A DNA stretch of 6,393 nt from Microbacteriaceae bacterium UBA963 (GCA_002292955.1 DBCH01000133.1:992-7384); one strand, 5' to 3'; shown: positions 1 to 5,444, numbered from the stretch's first letter. A program made the numbers and translations. The notes: generated from the sequence alone by a model not told the origin.

Positions 1-20
1 TTTCCTTTGCAGCCGATCAA

Positions 21-26
21 TATAAT
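21..26 (+). promoter_or_regulatory. Candidate -10 element of the higBA promoter
   Basis: The hexamer TATAAT is a perfect match to the sigma-70 type -10 consensus. It lies 31 bases before the GTG start of the higB remnant. Its -35 partner would fall at or beyond the left edge of the window, so the promoter cannot be confirmed. A second, weaker -10-like hexamer, TACACT at 45-50, would place transcription start at about the GTG itself and give a leaderless mRNA. That would fit the absence of a visible Shine-Dalgarno sequence. Confidence 0.35.
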
Positions 27-30
27 GCGT

Positions 31-40
31 GATGCGCATC
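31..40. promoter_or_regulatory. Perfect palindrome, candidate HigA operator
   Basis: GATGCGCATC is its own reverse complement. It lies 4 bases after the TATAAT box and 17 bases before the higB GTG, where a repressor would cover the transcription start. HigA-family antitoxins normally autorepress by binding palindromes in their own promoter, so a HigA operator is the natural reading. The assignment is positional inference, because a 10-bp palindrome can occur by chance. Confidence 0.35.
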
Positions 41-57
41 GTGCTACACTTTGACCT

Positions 58-195
58 GTGATTGTGTCGATTCGCCACAAAGGGTTGCGTGTGCTCTTTG
101 AGGAGGGCCGAATAGCAGGACTAAAGCCACAGCATGTGCAGAAGCTTCGTCTCCAATTGGTCGCACTACACACGGCCAACACCATTGATGACTGA
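58..195 (+). pseudogene. higB: HigB toxin remnant (N-terminal half only)
   Basis: From the GTG at 58 the frame reads MIVSIRHKGLRVLFEEGRIA and continues to ...LHTANTIDD before a TGA at 193-195, giving 45 residues. This matches the N-terminal half of HigB/RelE-like mRNA interferases: an opening beta strand followed by helices rich in Lys, Arg and Leu. Family members are about 92 residues long. The missing half holds the rest of the beta sheet and the catalytic basic and aromatic residues, including the usual C-terminal Tyr-His, so no RNase activity is expected. The antitoxin gene starts inside the last codons (ATGACTGA overlap). This suggests an internal deletion of the toxin's 3' half. The surviving frame could still couple translation to higA. 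No clear Shine-Dalgarno sequence is visible. The frame is recognised by resemblance to the family and by its position directly before higA. Confidence 0.72.
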
Positions 196-493
196 ACTCA
201 CACCTATGTTTGATCCGCCACATCCCGGAGATTTCATCTCAGAGGTCTATCTGAAGCCCTCTGGGCGGAGTGCCAGGGCTCTCGCTGGGATGCTGGGAGT
301 AACGCCCTCGACCGTTCAACGGCTTCTGAACGGTTCCCATGGAGTTAGCCCGGAAATGGCTCTTCGACTCTCGTTCGTGTTGGGTAGATCTGCTGAGAGC
401 TGGCTAAACATGCAACACGCTCATGACCTCTGGCAGGTGCGCCAAAACCTTGACCTGGCGACCTTGGAACCGCTGGTTCTCACCCAGACGTAG
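188..493 (+). CDS. higA: HigA-family antitoxin, XRE-type DNA-binding protein
   Basis: A 101-residue HigA-type antitoxin. HigA proteins bind and neutralise the HigB mRNA interferase and repress their own operon. The family opening PPHPGDFISEVYLKP is at residues 10-24. A Cro/C1-type helix-turn-helix follows at about residues 28-66 (ARALAGMLGVTPSTVQRLLN), and the characteristic ...SWLNMQHAHDLWQVR segment lies at 71-85. The length is full for the family. I chose the ATG at 188, which overlaps the toxin remnant's stop codon. An ATG at 206, giving MFDPPHPG, is equally typical of HigA starts. The frame is open further upstream, but that part overlaps the higB frame. No Shine-Dalgarno is visible before either ATG, so translation may depend on coupling to the upstream frame. 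With the adjacent toxin truncated, this is effectively a solitary antitoxin. It could be acting as a plain autoregulator or protecting against a HigB encoded elsewhere. Confidence 0.9.
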   Translation: MTELTPMFDPPHPGDFISEVYLKPSGRSARALAGMLGVTPSTVQRLLNGSHGVSPEMALRLSFVLGRSAESWLNMQHAHDLWQVRQNLDLATLEPLVLTQT

Positions 494-622
494 TCACTGT
501 GCCGAAACGTTCCCACTGGGTTCATGCCTGCGCAGCCACCGACCCTGAACAGGTAGCCGGCATGCTTGTGCAGTAGCGTGAGAGGCCAAGGAAGCCAATT
601 CGGTGTCCATGAACGGGCACAC

Positions 623-1804
623 ATGCATTCGCAGCCGGCAATACCATCAGAGGCGCCGACCAAAAATCTCCGGACGCTCGGGCTGCTCGGCTTCTCGCTC
701 AAAGGCGATGAGTTGCGTGTGCCCATACATCCCGGGCATTTTGACCGGATTCCGGCTGAACTTCGCTCGCAGATTCTTATTGAGAAAGGCTATGGCGACA
801 GGTTCGGATTATCGAACGAGGCGCTTCGTGACCATTTTGAGCACGTGGTGAACAGGGATGAAATCTTTGCTTCTGCAGACATTGTCGTGGTGCCGAAACC
901 CCAGCACGATGACCTCAGAGCTATGCATGACAAGCAAACCCTCTGGGGTTGGCCGCACTGTGTGCAAGATGAAACACTCACCCAGATTGCGATCGAGAAG
1001 AGGCTCACCCTGATCGCCTTTGAAGCGATGAATCACTGGAATACGGATGGTTCATTCAGCCTGCACGTGTTTCACGCCAACAATGAGCTCGCAGGGTACT
1101 GCTCGGTGTTGCATGCGTTGCAATTGCAGGGAATCACGGGCGACTACGGTCAGCGGCTCACCGCAACCGTAATCGGTTTTGGAGCGACAGCGCGAGGCGC
1201 TATTACCGCACTCAATGCCCACGGAATCTCGGTCGTGCGCGTGCTCACCAACCGGGCGGTTGCGGCGGTGGCGTCACCGATTCACTCGGTTGAGATTATT
1301 CAATTTGATCACGTCGAGGGCCCATATCTGAGCGAGGTCATCACCGACGACGGTCGCGTGCCAATTGCCTCACTGCTTGCCGAAAGTGATCTTGTGGTCA
1401 ATTGCACACTGCAAAACCCGAACGACCCCATGTTTTTTCTGCACGAGAACGATCTTGATTTGTTTCGTACGGGCAGCCTGATCATCGACGTTTCGTGCGA
1501 TGAGGCGATGGGGTTTTCCTGGGCGAAGCCGACCTCTTTTGCGCATCCCACCGTGGCTCTCGGTCACGGGGTCACGTACTACGCCGTAGACCACAGCCCC
1601 TCATACCTGTGGAACTCGGCCACCTGGGAGAACAGTCTCGCGCTGCTGCCCTTTTTGCCAACAGTGATGGCTGGTCCGGCCGAGTGGGGTGTCGACCAGA
1701 CCATCACTCGCGCCATCGAGATTCGCGACGGCGTGGTTCAGAACGCCGCCATAATCGACTATCAGCATCGTGAACCGACGTATCCGCATCGGCGCATCGG
1801 CTAG
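623..1804 (+). CDS. N5-(carboxyethyl)ornithine synthase / alanine dehydrogenase-like oxidoreductase
   Basis: A 393-residue NAD(P)-dependent dehydrogenase of the alanine dehydrogenase / PNT superfamily, in the branch usually annotated N5-(carboxyethyl)ornithine synthase. That enzyme reductively joins pyruvate to the side-chain amine of ornithine. Superfamily landmarks are all present. An Arg lies in ELRVPIHPGH (R32), a Lys in VVVPKPQ (K92) and a His in GWPHC (H112), matching the substrate-binding Arg/Lys/His of alanine dehydrogenases. NNELAGY is at 153-159 and the Rossmann loop GFGATARG at 185-192. IIDVSCDEAMGF begins at 287, and YYAVDHSPSYLW follows near the C-terminus. It is longer than the Lactococcus CEOS (about 313 residues) and near alanine dehydrogenase length, so the true substrate is uncertain. 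The ATG at 623 lacks a good Shine-Dalgarno sequence. The frame stays open to a TTG at 566, so the start could lie upstream. No signal peptide is seen, so it should be cytosolic. It stands alone, with a terminator downstream. Confidence 0.85.
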   Translation: MHSQPAIPSEAPTKNLRTLGLLGFSLKGDELRVPIHPGHFDRIPAELRSQILIEKGYGDRFGLSNEALRDHFEHVVNRDEIFASADIVVVPKPQHDDLRAMHDKQTLWGWPHCVQDETLTQIAIEKRLTLIAFEAMNHWNTDGSFSLHVFHANNELAGYCSVLHALQLQGITGDYGQRLTATVIGFGATARGAITALNAHGISVVRVLTNRAVAAVASPIHSVEIIQFDHVEGPYLSEVITDDGRVPIASLLAESDLVVNCTLQNPNDPMFFLHENDLDLFRTGSLIIDVSCDEAMGFSWAKPTSFAHPTVALGHGVTYYAVDHSPSYLWNSATWENSLALLPFLPTVMAGPAEWGVDQTITRAIEIRDGVVQNAAIIDYQHREPTYPHRRIG

Positions 1805-1810
1805 GTCACC

Positions 1811-1825
1811 CTTTGCTGCGCAAAG
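1811..1825 (+). terminator. Small hairpin just after the dehydrogenase stop
   Basis: CTTTGC-TGC-GCAAAG forms a perfect 6-bp stem with a 3-base loop, 6 bases after the stop codon. The next bases (ACTTTGTG) can instead pair with the right arm as CAAA-GAC-TTTG, so two exclusive hairpins are possible. There is no real T-run, so it is more likely an mRNA 3'-end or stability element, or an accessory to the stronger terminator at 1862-1888. Confidence 0.3.
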
Positions 1826-1861
1826 ACTTTGTGTGCAGGAAAGCCCGGTAAGCAGGGCGAG

Positions 1862-1888
1862 AGACCGTCTGCGGCAACGGTCTTGTTT
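1862..1888 (+). terminator. Rho-independent terminator of the dehydrogenase gene
   Basis: AGACCGT (1862-1868) pairs perfectly with ACGGTCT (1877-1883) across an 8-base loop. The stem is followed by the T-rich stretch TGTTT. It lies 57 bases after the dehydrogenase stop and inside the convergent gap before the TetR gene. The 7-bp stem plus T-tract on the plus strand fits an intrinsic terminator for the leftward gene. Confidence 0.62.
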
Positions 1889-1913
1889 CGGCCGTGATTT
1901 GTTGGGGGCGGGC

Positions 1914-1926
1914 TTCCCTGGGGGAA
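1914..1926 (-). terminator. Weak hairpin after the TetR stop codon
   Basis: TTCCC-TGG-GGGAA forms a 5-bp stem 5 bases past the TetR stop on the minus strand. On that strand it is followed by C/G-rich sequence (GCCCGCCCCC) rather than a T-run. Intrinsic termination would therefore be poor, and only a weak 3'-end structure can be supported. Confidence 0.22.
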
Positions 1927-1931
1927 AGTTC

Positions 1932-2711
1932 TCAAACGCGCTTCATGAACACGAAGTCGATCACGTTCTCGATGTGGTTGGAGACGACGTGCTTACTGAG
2001 CGCCACGGCTTCGGGGGTGGCCTGCGAGGGCTCATGTTTGCCCGCAAACCAGACCGCTGAGCCGAGGGTGGACATTGCCACGCTCGCCGTGAGGTCGACC
2101 AGCGCGGAATTCGCAAGGTACGTCGCCCGATCGAACGTCTCTTCGGTGATCTCGATTTCCGAAACCTTTTCGCCCTGAACGTCAAGGATGAGTTGAGCTA
2201 ACCGGCCGAGATTGAGCTCGAACTTGACCGTCATGAGTTCGCGAAACCGGTCGTTGTAGTCGAGCGGATTCCCGAGCGCAACTCGTGGGTAGTTGTGCGC
2301 AACAGCCCATCCGGGCCATTTTTGACCAAACTGAATTTGCGCCATCATCCACGCGCGAAGGCGGGCCCGAGGGTCCCGGGGTGCATCAGCTACTGCTTGC
2401 CGAAGGTCTTCGACGTAAATCAGATAGGCGGTGTACGAGCCCTCTGCAATCAGACCGTCTCGGGATCCAAAGTAGTGATTGATCATCGCGGACGTGTAAC
2501 CCAGGGACTTGCTTACCTCTGTGTGCTTAAATCCGCCGGGACCCCGTCGCCCGAATTCGTCGATTGTCAGGTAAAGAAAGCGATCGCGAGCCGACGGAGA
2601 AGAATCCCCGCACATGTTTCGCCAGTAATCCGGTGTGAGGTGTGGGGAAGCTGGGGGGAACTCCTCTTTGGGTGGCCGTGCCATGCGTACCGTTCTTGTC
2701 GTTGGCGACAT
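1932..2711 (-). CDS. TetR/AcrR-family transcriptional regulator
   Basis: A 259-residue TetR-family repressor: an N-terminal DNA-binding helix-turn-helix joined to a helical ligand-binding and dimerisation domain. The DNA-binding domain spans about residues 40-90. The turn is at KHTEVSKSLGYTSA (62-75), and the recognition-helix hallmark INHYFGSRDGLI is at 77-88. The rest (about 91-259) is mostly helical with several Trp/Phe residues and shows no motif that names a ligand. The helix-turn-helix begins about 30 residues later than in many TetR proteins, behind a Pro-rich basic leader. A second Met at residue 10 (position 2684, MARPPKEE) is therefore a credible start. The upstream ATG is preferred because AGGTGA lies at 2723-2728 on the minus strand, although its 11-base spacing is long. 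The gene is divergent from the hydrolase/channel pair and has a candidate operator in front of it, so local repression or autorepression is plausible. Confidence 0.9.
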   Translation of the reverse strand: MSPTTRTVRMARPPKEEFPPASPHLTPDYWRNMCGDSSPSARDRFLYLTIDEFGRRGPGGFKHTEVSKSLGYTSAMINHYFGSRDGLIAEGSYTAYLIYVEDLRQAVADAPRDPRARLRAWMMAQIQFGQKWPGWAVAHNYPRVALGNPLDYNDRFRELMTVKFELNLGRLAQLILDVQGEKVSEIEITEETFDRATYLANSALVDLTASVAMSTLGSAVWFAGKHEPSQATPEAVALSKHVVSNHIENVIDFVFMKRV

Positions 2712-2747
2712 CGATTCTTACATCACCTGCGATATCGACACTAGCGG

Positions 2748-2771
2748 AACTAATGAATCAATCAGTTAGTT
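2748..2771. promoter_or_regulatory. Candidate TetR operator (inverted repeat)
   Basis: AACTAA (2748-2753) and TTAGTT (2766-2771) form a perfect 6-base inverted repeat separated by 12 bases. The whole element is 24 bp, the size of many TetR operators, and is markedly AT-rich against the surrounding DNA. It lies 36 bases upstream of the TetR ATG. A TTGATT on the minus strand, which could act as a -35 element, falls inside the spacer. The flanking bases repeat the TTAG unit (GTTAGTTAGG). Binding of this site by the adjacent TetR protein is an inference from position and symmetry. Confidence 0.42.
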
Positions 2772-2813
2772 AGGTTGGTCAGGTTCGCGCCTCGATACCC
2801 GCCCGAGGCGCAA

Positions 2814-2948
2814 CTATTCGTAGCGCAGCGCCTGAACGGGATCGAGTCGGGCCGCTCGGCGGGCCGGAATGGCACCCGCACCAACGAAGAAGCCCAGGAT
2901 TCCTCCGCCCAACCCGAGCAGCGCCGCCTCGAGGGTGCCACGCCAACA
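2814..2948 (-). pseudogene. C-terminal remnant of a MacB/FtsX-type ABC transporter permease
   Basis: Read on the minus strand and ending at a TAG at 2814-2816, this frame encodes a membrane helix (EAALLGLGGGILGFFVGAGA) followed by IPARRAARLDPVQALRYE. That ending is the hallmark C-terminus of MacB/FtsX-fold ABC permeases, in which the last helix exits into PARRAARLDP.EALR.E. The resemblance starts near the Trp-Arg-Gly encoded around 2937-2945. Before it, the same frame is hydrophilic and unlike a permease (rich in His, Ser, Asp), although it has no stop codon. Complete permeases run to several hundred residues, and no other part of one is present here. The fragment is therefore a 3' relic of a transporter, left behind by a deletion or rearrangement. 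Its family is recognised with good confidence. The exact breakpoint is not. Confidence 0.62.
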
Positions 2949-2969
2949 GATTCCAGCGTCTTGCCCACG

Positions 2970-3077
2970 GCTGGCGAGGGATTGGTTGAACGATTCTCGG
3001 TGGCCATGATCGCTCTCGAGATTGCCGGTGTCGTCGCCGGTATTGTGGTGCTCATTCTCGGCAATCGCGCCGACTAA
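2970..3077 (+). other. Possible 3' relic of a plus-strand membrane-protein gene
   Basis: This plus-strand frame ends with a TAA at 3075-3077. It encodes an amphipathic lead (AGEGLVERFS) and one hydrophobic helix, MIALEIAGVVAGIVVLILG, closing with NRAD. The composition looks like a real transmembrane segment and C-terminus. The same DNA gives no membrane helix in the minus-strand permease frame. No plausible upstream part or ribosome-binding site exists, because the frame runs back into the antisense of the permease relic. It may be the tail of a lost gene, or a very short membrane peptide starting at the GTG at 3000 or the ATG at 3006. I do not recognise a family, and a chance open frame cannot be excluded. 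Confidence 0.3.
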
Positions 3078-3102
3078 TGGGCTGCCAGAGCGTCGACCTA
3101 AA

Positions 3103-3121
3103 TCGCCCTCTCAGCGGGCGA
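3103..3121 (+). terminator. Hairpin downstream of the plus-strand relic
   Basis: TCGCCC (3103-3108) pairs perfectly with GGGCGA (3116-3121) around a 7-base loop, 25 bases after the stop of the plus-strand membrane frame. No T-run follows on the plus strand (GACTCGG). On the minus strand only ATTTAG follows. It may be the former terminator of a gene that has otherwise been lost, or a 5'-leader structure 41 bases ahead of the hydrolase start. Confidence 0.3.
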
Positions 3122-3162
3122 GACTCGGTGTCATCACGTCAGGAAGAAAAAAGGGAAACATC

Positions 3163-4245
3163 ATGGGAAAAGTCCTTATCAGTAGCGAGAAAATCGACAC
3201 CTCAATCATGGGCGCCCATGCTTTCCGCATTCGCTATCACTCGCATGACGTTCAGGGCAAGAAAACGGAGTCAACGGGGCTGGTGATTTCTCCATCCGCG
3301 CCTGGCACAAACCGCAAGGTTGTGTCGTGGGGCCATGGCACGACAGCCATTGGTGATGGGGGAACACCTTCTGCGTGTCCCGATCCGGCACGTGAACTCA
3401 CGACCTATTTTGCGTCCGGCTCTCTCACTCAGATTGACTACGGAATCCCCGGACTTCAGAAGTTCATTGACGAAGACTGGATTGTCGTCGCGACCGACTA
3501 TCAGGGCCTGGGAACTCCGGGTGTCCACCAGTACACGGTCAACCGCACCAACGCCATCGACACCGTGACAATCGTGCACGCAGCTCGGGAGATGGAGCTT
3601 GGCGCCGGCACCAAGTTTGGCGTGTTCGGTTGGTCGCAGGGTGGCGGAACGGCCGCAGCGGCTGTTGAGCTCGAACCCGCAGACTATGGTGACCTAGAGA
3701 TTGTTGGAGCGGCCGCCATGTCGCCCGGTGTTCCCATCATCGCTGTCAGGCTGCCCGGCCTGGGTTCTGCGCTCGGCGGTAGCGACATTCCGCCGGACAG
3801 CCACCTCTTCATGATTCTCGCTGGCATGGCCGCTGCGTTCCCCGAGACACTCTCCCTCGATGACGTCTTTACGCCTCTCGGCAAGCAGATCTTTGAGGAG
3901 AACTGGAATGTGCAACCCGTCCACCACCTTGGGGACATTCTGAGTCGCGCCTACAAGCACGGGGGACAAGTCATGGCCATCAACAAGGAGAAGTTCCCGG
4001 CGTGGATCGCGGCGTTCGGTGCCGGCTCGGCCACGCTGAAGAAGCCCGTGGCGCCCGTGCTCGTTCTTATCGATAGCCAGTACGACGGCCCCAACCCCGT
4101 TAGCTGGCAGACCGGCTATATTGATGCCATCACGGCTCTGGGTGGCGACATCACGTCGACCGACTACCCGAACGATGACCACTTTTCACTTCCGAAGAGT
4201 TCCGTTGACGAAGTGCGCACGTGGTTGGGCGCGAAGTTCGCATAG
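3163..4245 (+). CDS. Alpha/beta hydrolase, secretory lipase (LIP) family
   Basis: A 360-residue alpha/beta hydrolase resembling the secretory lipase (LIP) family, which hydrolyses ester bonds of lipids or small esters. The nucleophile elbow is GWSQGG, with S158. The oxyanion-side motif is SWGHGTT (55-61). The acid is most likely D308 in IDSQYDGPNP, and the base H340 in NDDHFS. ATDYQGLGTPG (110-120) is the typical strand and loop before the nucleophile. A helical insertion at about 196-290 should form the lid or cap. Unlike most LIP-family members, the chosen protein has no signal peptide (MGKVLISSEKIDTS), so it is predicted to be cytoplasmic. The ATG at 3163 is supported by AAGGGA at 3151-3156, 6 bases upstream, and a second purine-rich stretch at 3141-3150. 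The open frame extends further upstream only through relic DNA. It is followed after 54 bases by the channel-like gene and is divergent from the TetR gene. The substrate is not predictable. Confidence 0.92.
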   Translation: MGKVLISSEKIDTSIMGAHAFRIRYHSHDVQGKKTESTGLVISPSAPGTNRKVVSWGHGTTAIGDGGTPSACPDPARELTTYFASGSLTQIDYGIPGLQKFIDEDWIVVATDYQGLGTPGVHQYTVNRTNAIDTVTIVHAAREMELGAGTKFGVFGWSQGGGTAAAAVELEPADYGDLEIVGAAAMSPGVPIIAVRLPGLGSALGGSDIPPDSHLFMILAGMAAAFPETLSLDDVFTPLGKQIFEENWNVQPVHHLGDILSRAYKHGGQVMAINKEKFPAWIAAFGAGSATLKKPVAPVLVLIDSQYDGPNPVSWQTGYIDAITALGGDITSTDYPNDDHFSLPKSSVDEVRTWLGAKFA

Positions 4246-4299
4246 ATGGCGTGGTGGTCGTCAGGCCACAGATCATGACAGAAAGGTGACGCGATAACC

Positions 4300-5424
4300 A
4301 TGAGGCTCGTAGCCTTTATCCTTGGCGTGGTCGGCACACTAGCGCTCGTTGTGGCAATCGTTCAATCGATGCTCATCACGCGCAACTCACGCAACTGGAT
4401 TAGTCGCGCTGTCTCGGCCGCCATCACGGGCTTGGCCGTTGCGCCCCTTCGTCTGTTTCGAACCTACGTTGCTCGCGATCGTTGGCTCAGTGGACTTGCT
4501 CCCGCGACGCTGCTCATTCTTCTCACGGTCTACGGCATCGGCTTCATTTTCACTCTCGGACTTGCGGTGTGGGGGAGCACAGACCTCGGCGTGTGGGAAT
4601 CTCTGTATCAGTCCGGATCGACCTTCACGACACTCGGCATCGTAGAACCCACGAATGCGACCTCTGCGGTGGTCTCGTTTGTCGGCGCTTTTCTCGGACT
4701 CGTTGTTGTGGCCATCTTCATTGGTTATTTGTTGGCTCTTTACGGCATGTACTCCAGTCGCGAATCGGTCATGGCTCGCCTCTCGACGTATGCCGGCGAA
4801 CCGGCGTGGGGCCCTGAATTTCTTTCGCGCGCGGCCGTTATTGGCCGCCCAGCCAGTGACGCACCGAGAATTGAACTCGTCTTGAATTGGGTCAGTGAAC
4901 TGCGACTCAACCAGGAGATGAACCCCATTCTCGCGTCGTTCCGTTCGACCTCGAGTAACCGACACTGGGTCATTACGACTCTGGCCACCATGGATGCGGT
5001 CGCCCTGCGGTTGGCGCTCGAACTGTCCGACGATGTTCCTGCCGACATCCAATTCCTTACGCAAGGAACCCTGACACTGGCCGAGCTGAATCGTCGCCCC
5101 GTTGCCGCGTGGACGGTAGGGCGCCACATGTTGGAAGCCGTTCGGGGCAATGTCACCCGCGACGTGCCCACCCTCTCGGACGAGGAGTGGCGAGAAGGTT
5201 GGGACGAGATGGTGAACGCGGGCATTAGATCTCGCGTGAGTCAGTCGAAGGTCCGTAACCGCGTTGAGGCCATGCGGGGGCTTTATGCTCCCGATGCCTA
5301 TCGTCTGGCCCAGAAGCATCACGCCATCCGAGCACCGTGGTCGGGAGAGCGTCGCCTACCCGCACCCGTGGAGTGGCCGATGCGCGCGGGCAACGAGGAT
5401 CTGGGTACGCCCCGCTCTCGATGA
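4300..5424 (+). CDS. Ion-channel-like membrane protein with large cytoplasmic domain
   Basis: A 374-residue membrane protein. An N-terminal helix (about 3-26) is followed by an amphipathic stretch. A two-helix pore module then has helices at about 68-92 and 123-150 flanking a pore loop, LYQSGSTFTTLGIVEP (102-117). The layout and the TxTTLG sequence are those of the Ion_trans_2 potassium-channel pore. The filter, however, reads T-T-L-G-I-V-E-P instead of TVGYGD, so potassium selectivity is doubtful. Residues 152-374 are soluble and mostly helical, with conserved-looking blocks around 204-225 (NPILASFRSTSSNRHWV) and a basic C-terminal tail. I recall similar pore-plus-helical-domain proteins of unassigned function in actinobacteria and proteobacteria. 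The first three quarters of the soluble part match no ligand-binding RCK domain that I can see. AAAGGTGA lies 10 bases before the ATG. The short gap after the hydrolase suggests co-transcription. Confidence 0.85.
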   Translation: MRLVAFILGVVGTLALVVAIVQSMLITRNSRNWISRAVSAAITGLAVAPLRLFRTYVARDRWLSGLAPATLLILLTVYGIGFIFTLGLAVWGSTDLGVWESLYQSGSTFTTLGIVEPTNATSAVVSFVGAFLGLVVVAIFIGYLLALYGMYSSRESVMARLSTYAGEPAWGPEFLSRAAVIGRPASDAPRIELVLNWVSELRLNQEMNPILASFRSTSSNRHWVITTLATMDAVALRLALELSDDVPADIQFLTQGTLTLAELNRRPVAAWTVGRHMLEAVRGNVTRDVPTLSDEEWREGWDEMVNAGIRSRVSQSKVRNRVEAMRGLYAPDAYRLAQKHHAIRAPWSGERRLPAPVEWPMRAGNEDLGTPRSR

Positions 5425-5431
5425 GTGAAGC

Positions 5432-5444
5432 GCGCCGGTGGCGC
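5432..5444. terminator. Small GC hairpin in the convergent gap
   Basis: GCGCC-GGT-GGCGC makes a 5-bp stem in the 30-base gap between the channel gene stop and the helicase stop. It lacks a T-run on either strand. It could act as a shared 3'-end structure for the two convergent mRNAs, but intrinsic termination is weakly supported. Confidence 0.25.

Noticed and set aside
421..726. Minus-strand open frame spanning the higA end and the start of the dehydrogenase gene
   Set aside because: It overlaps two genes read with family support on the plus strand, and its translation has no recognisable motif.
1835..1900. Possible small RNA or riboswitch in the gap after the dehydrogenase gene
   Set aside because: The paired segments are explained by a terminator hairpin and short GC stems. 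No conserved riboswitch core or tRNA-like cloverleaf can be drawn.
2295..2744. Plus-strand open frame opposite the TetR gene
   Set aside because: The TetR reading on the minus strand carries a diagnostic helix-turn-helix. The plus frame has no family resemblance and a Cys/Arg/Ser-rich shadow composition.
2762..3077. The whole of 2762-3077 as one small protein gene on either strand
   Set aside because: The plus frame is the antisense of the permease tail in its first half. The minus frame offset from the permease frame has no domain. Only the two relic segments look protein-like.
3694..4182. Minus-strand open frame (162 codons) inside the hydrolase gene
   Set aside because: It lies wholly within the hydrolase coding region, shows no domain or ribosome-binding site, and has antisense-type composition.
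4387..5322. Long minus-strand open frame (311 codons) opposite the channel gene
   Set aside because: It is antisense to a clear membrane-protein gene. Its translation is a low-hydrophobicity Arg/His/Asn-rich string with no recognisable domain, as expected from high-GC antisense frames.
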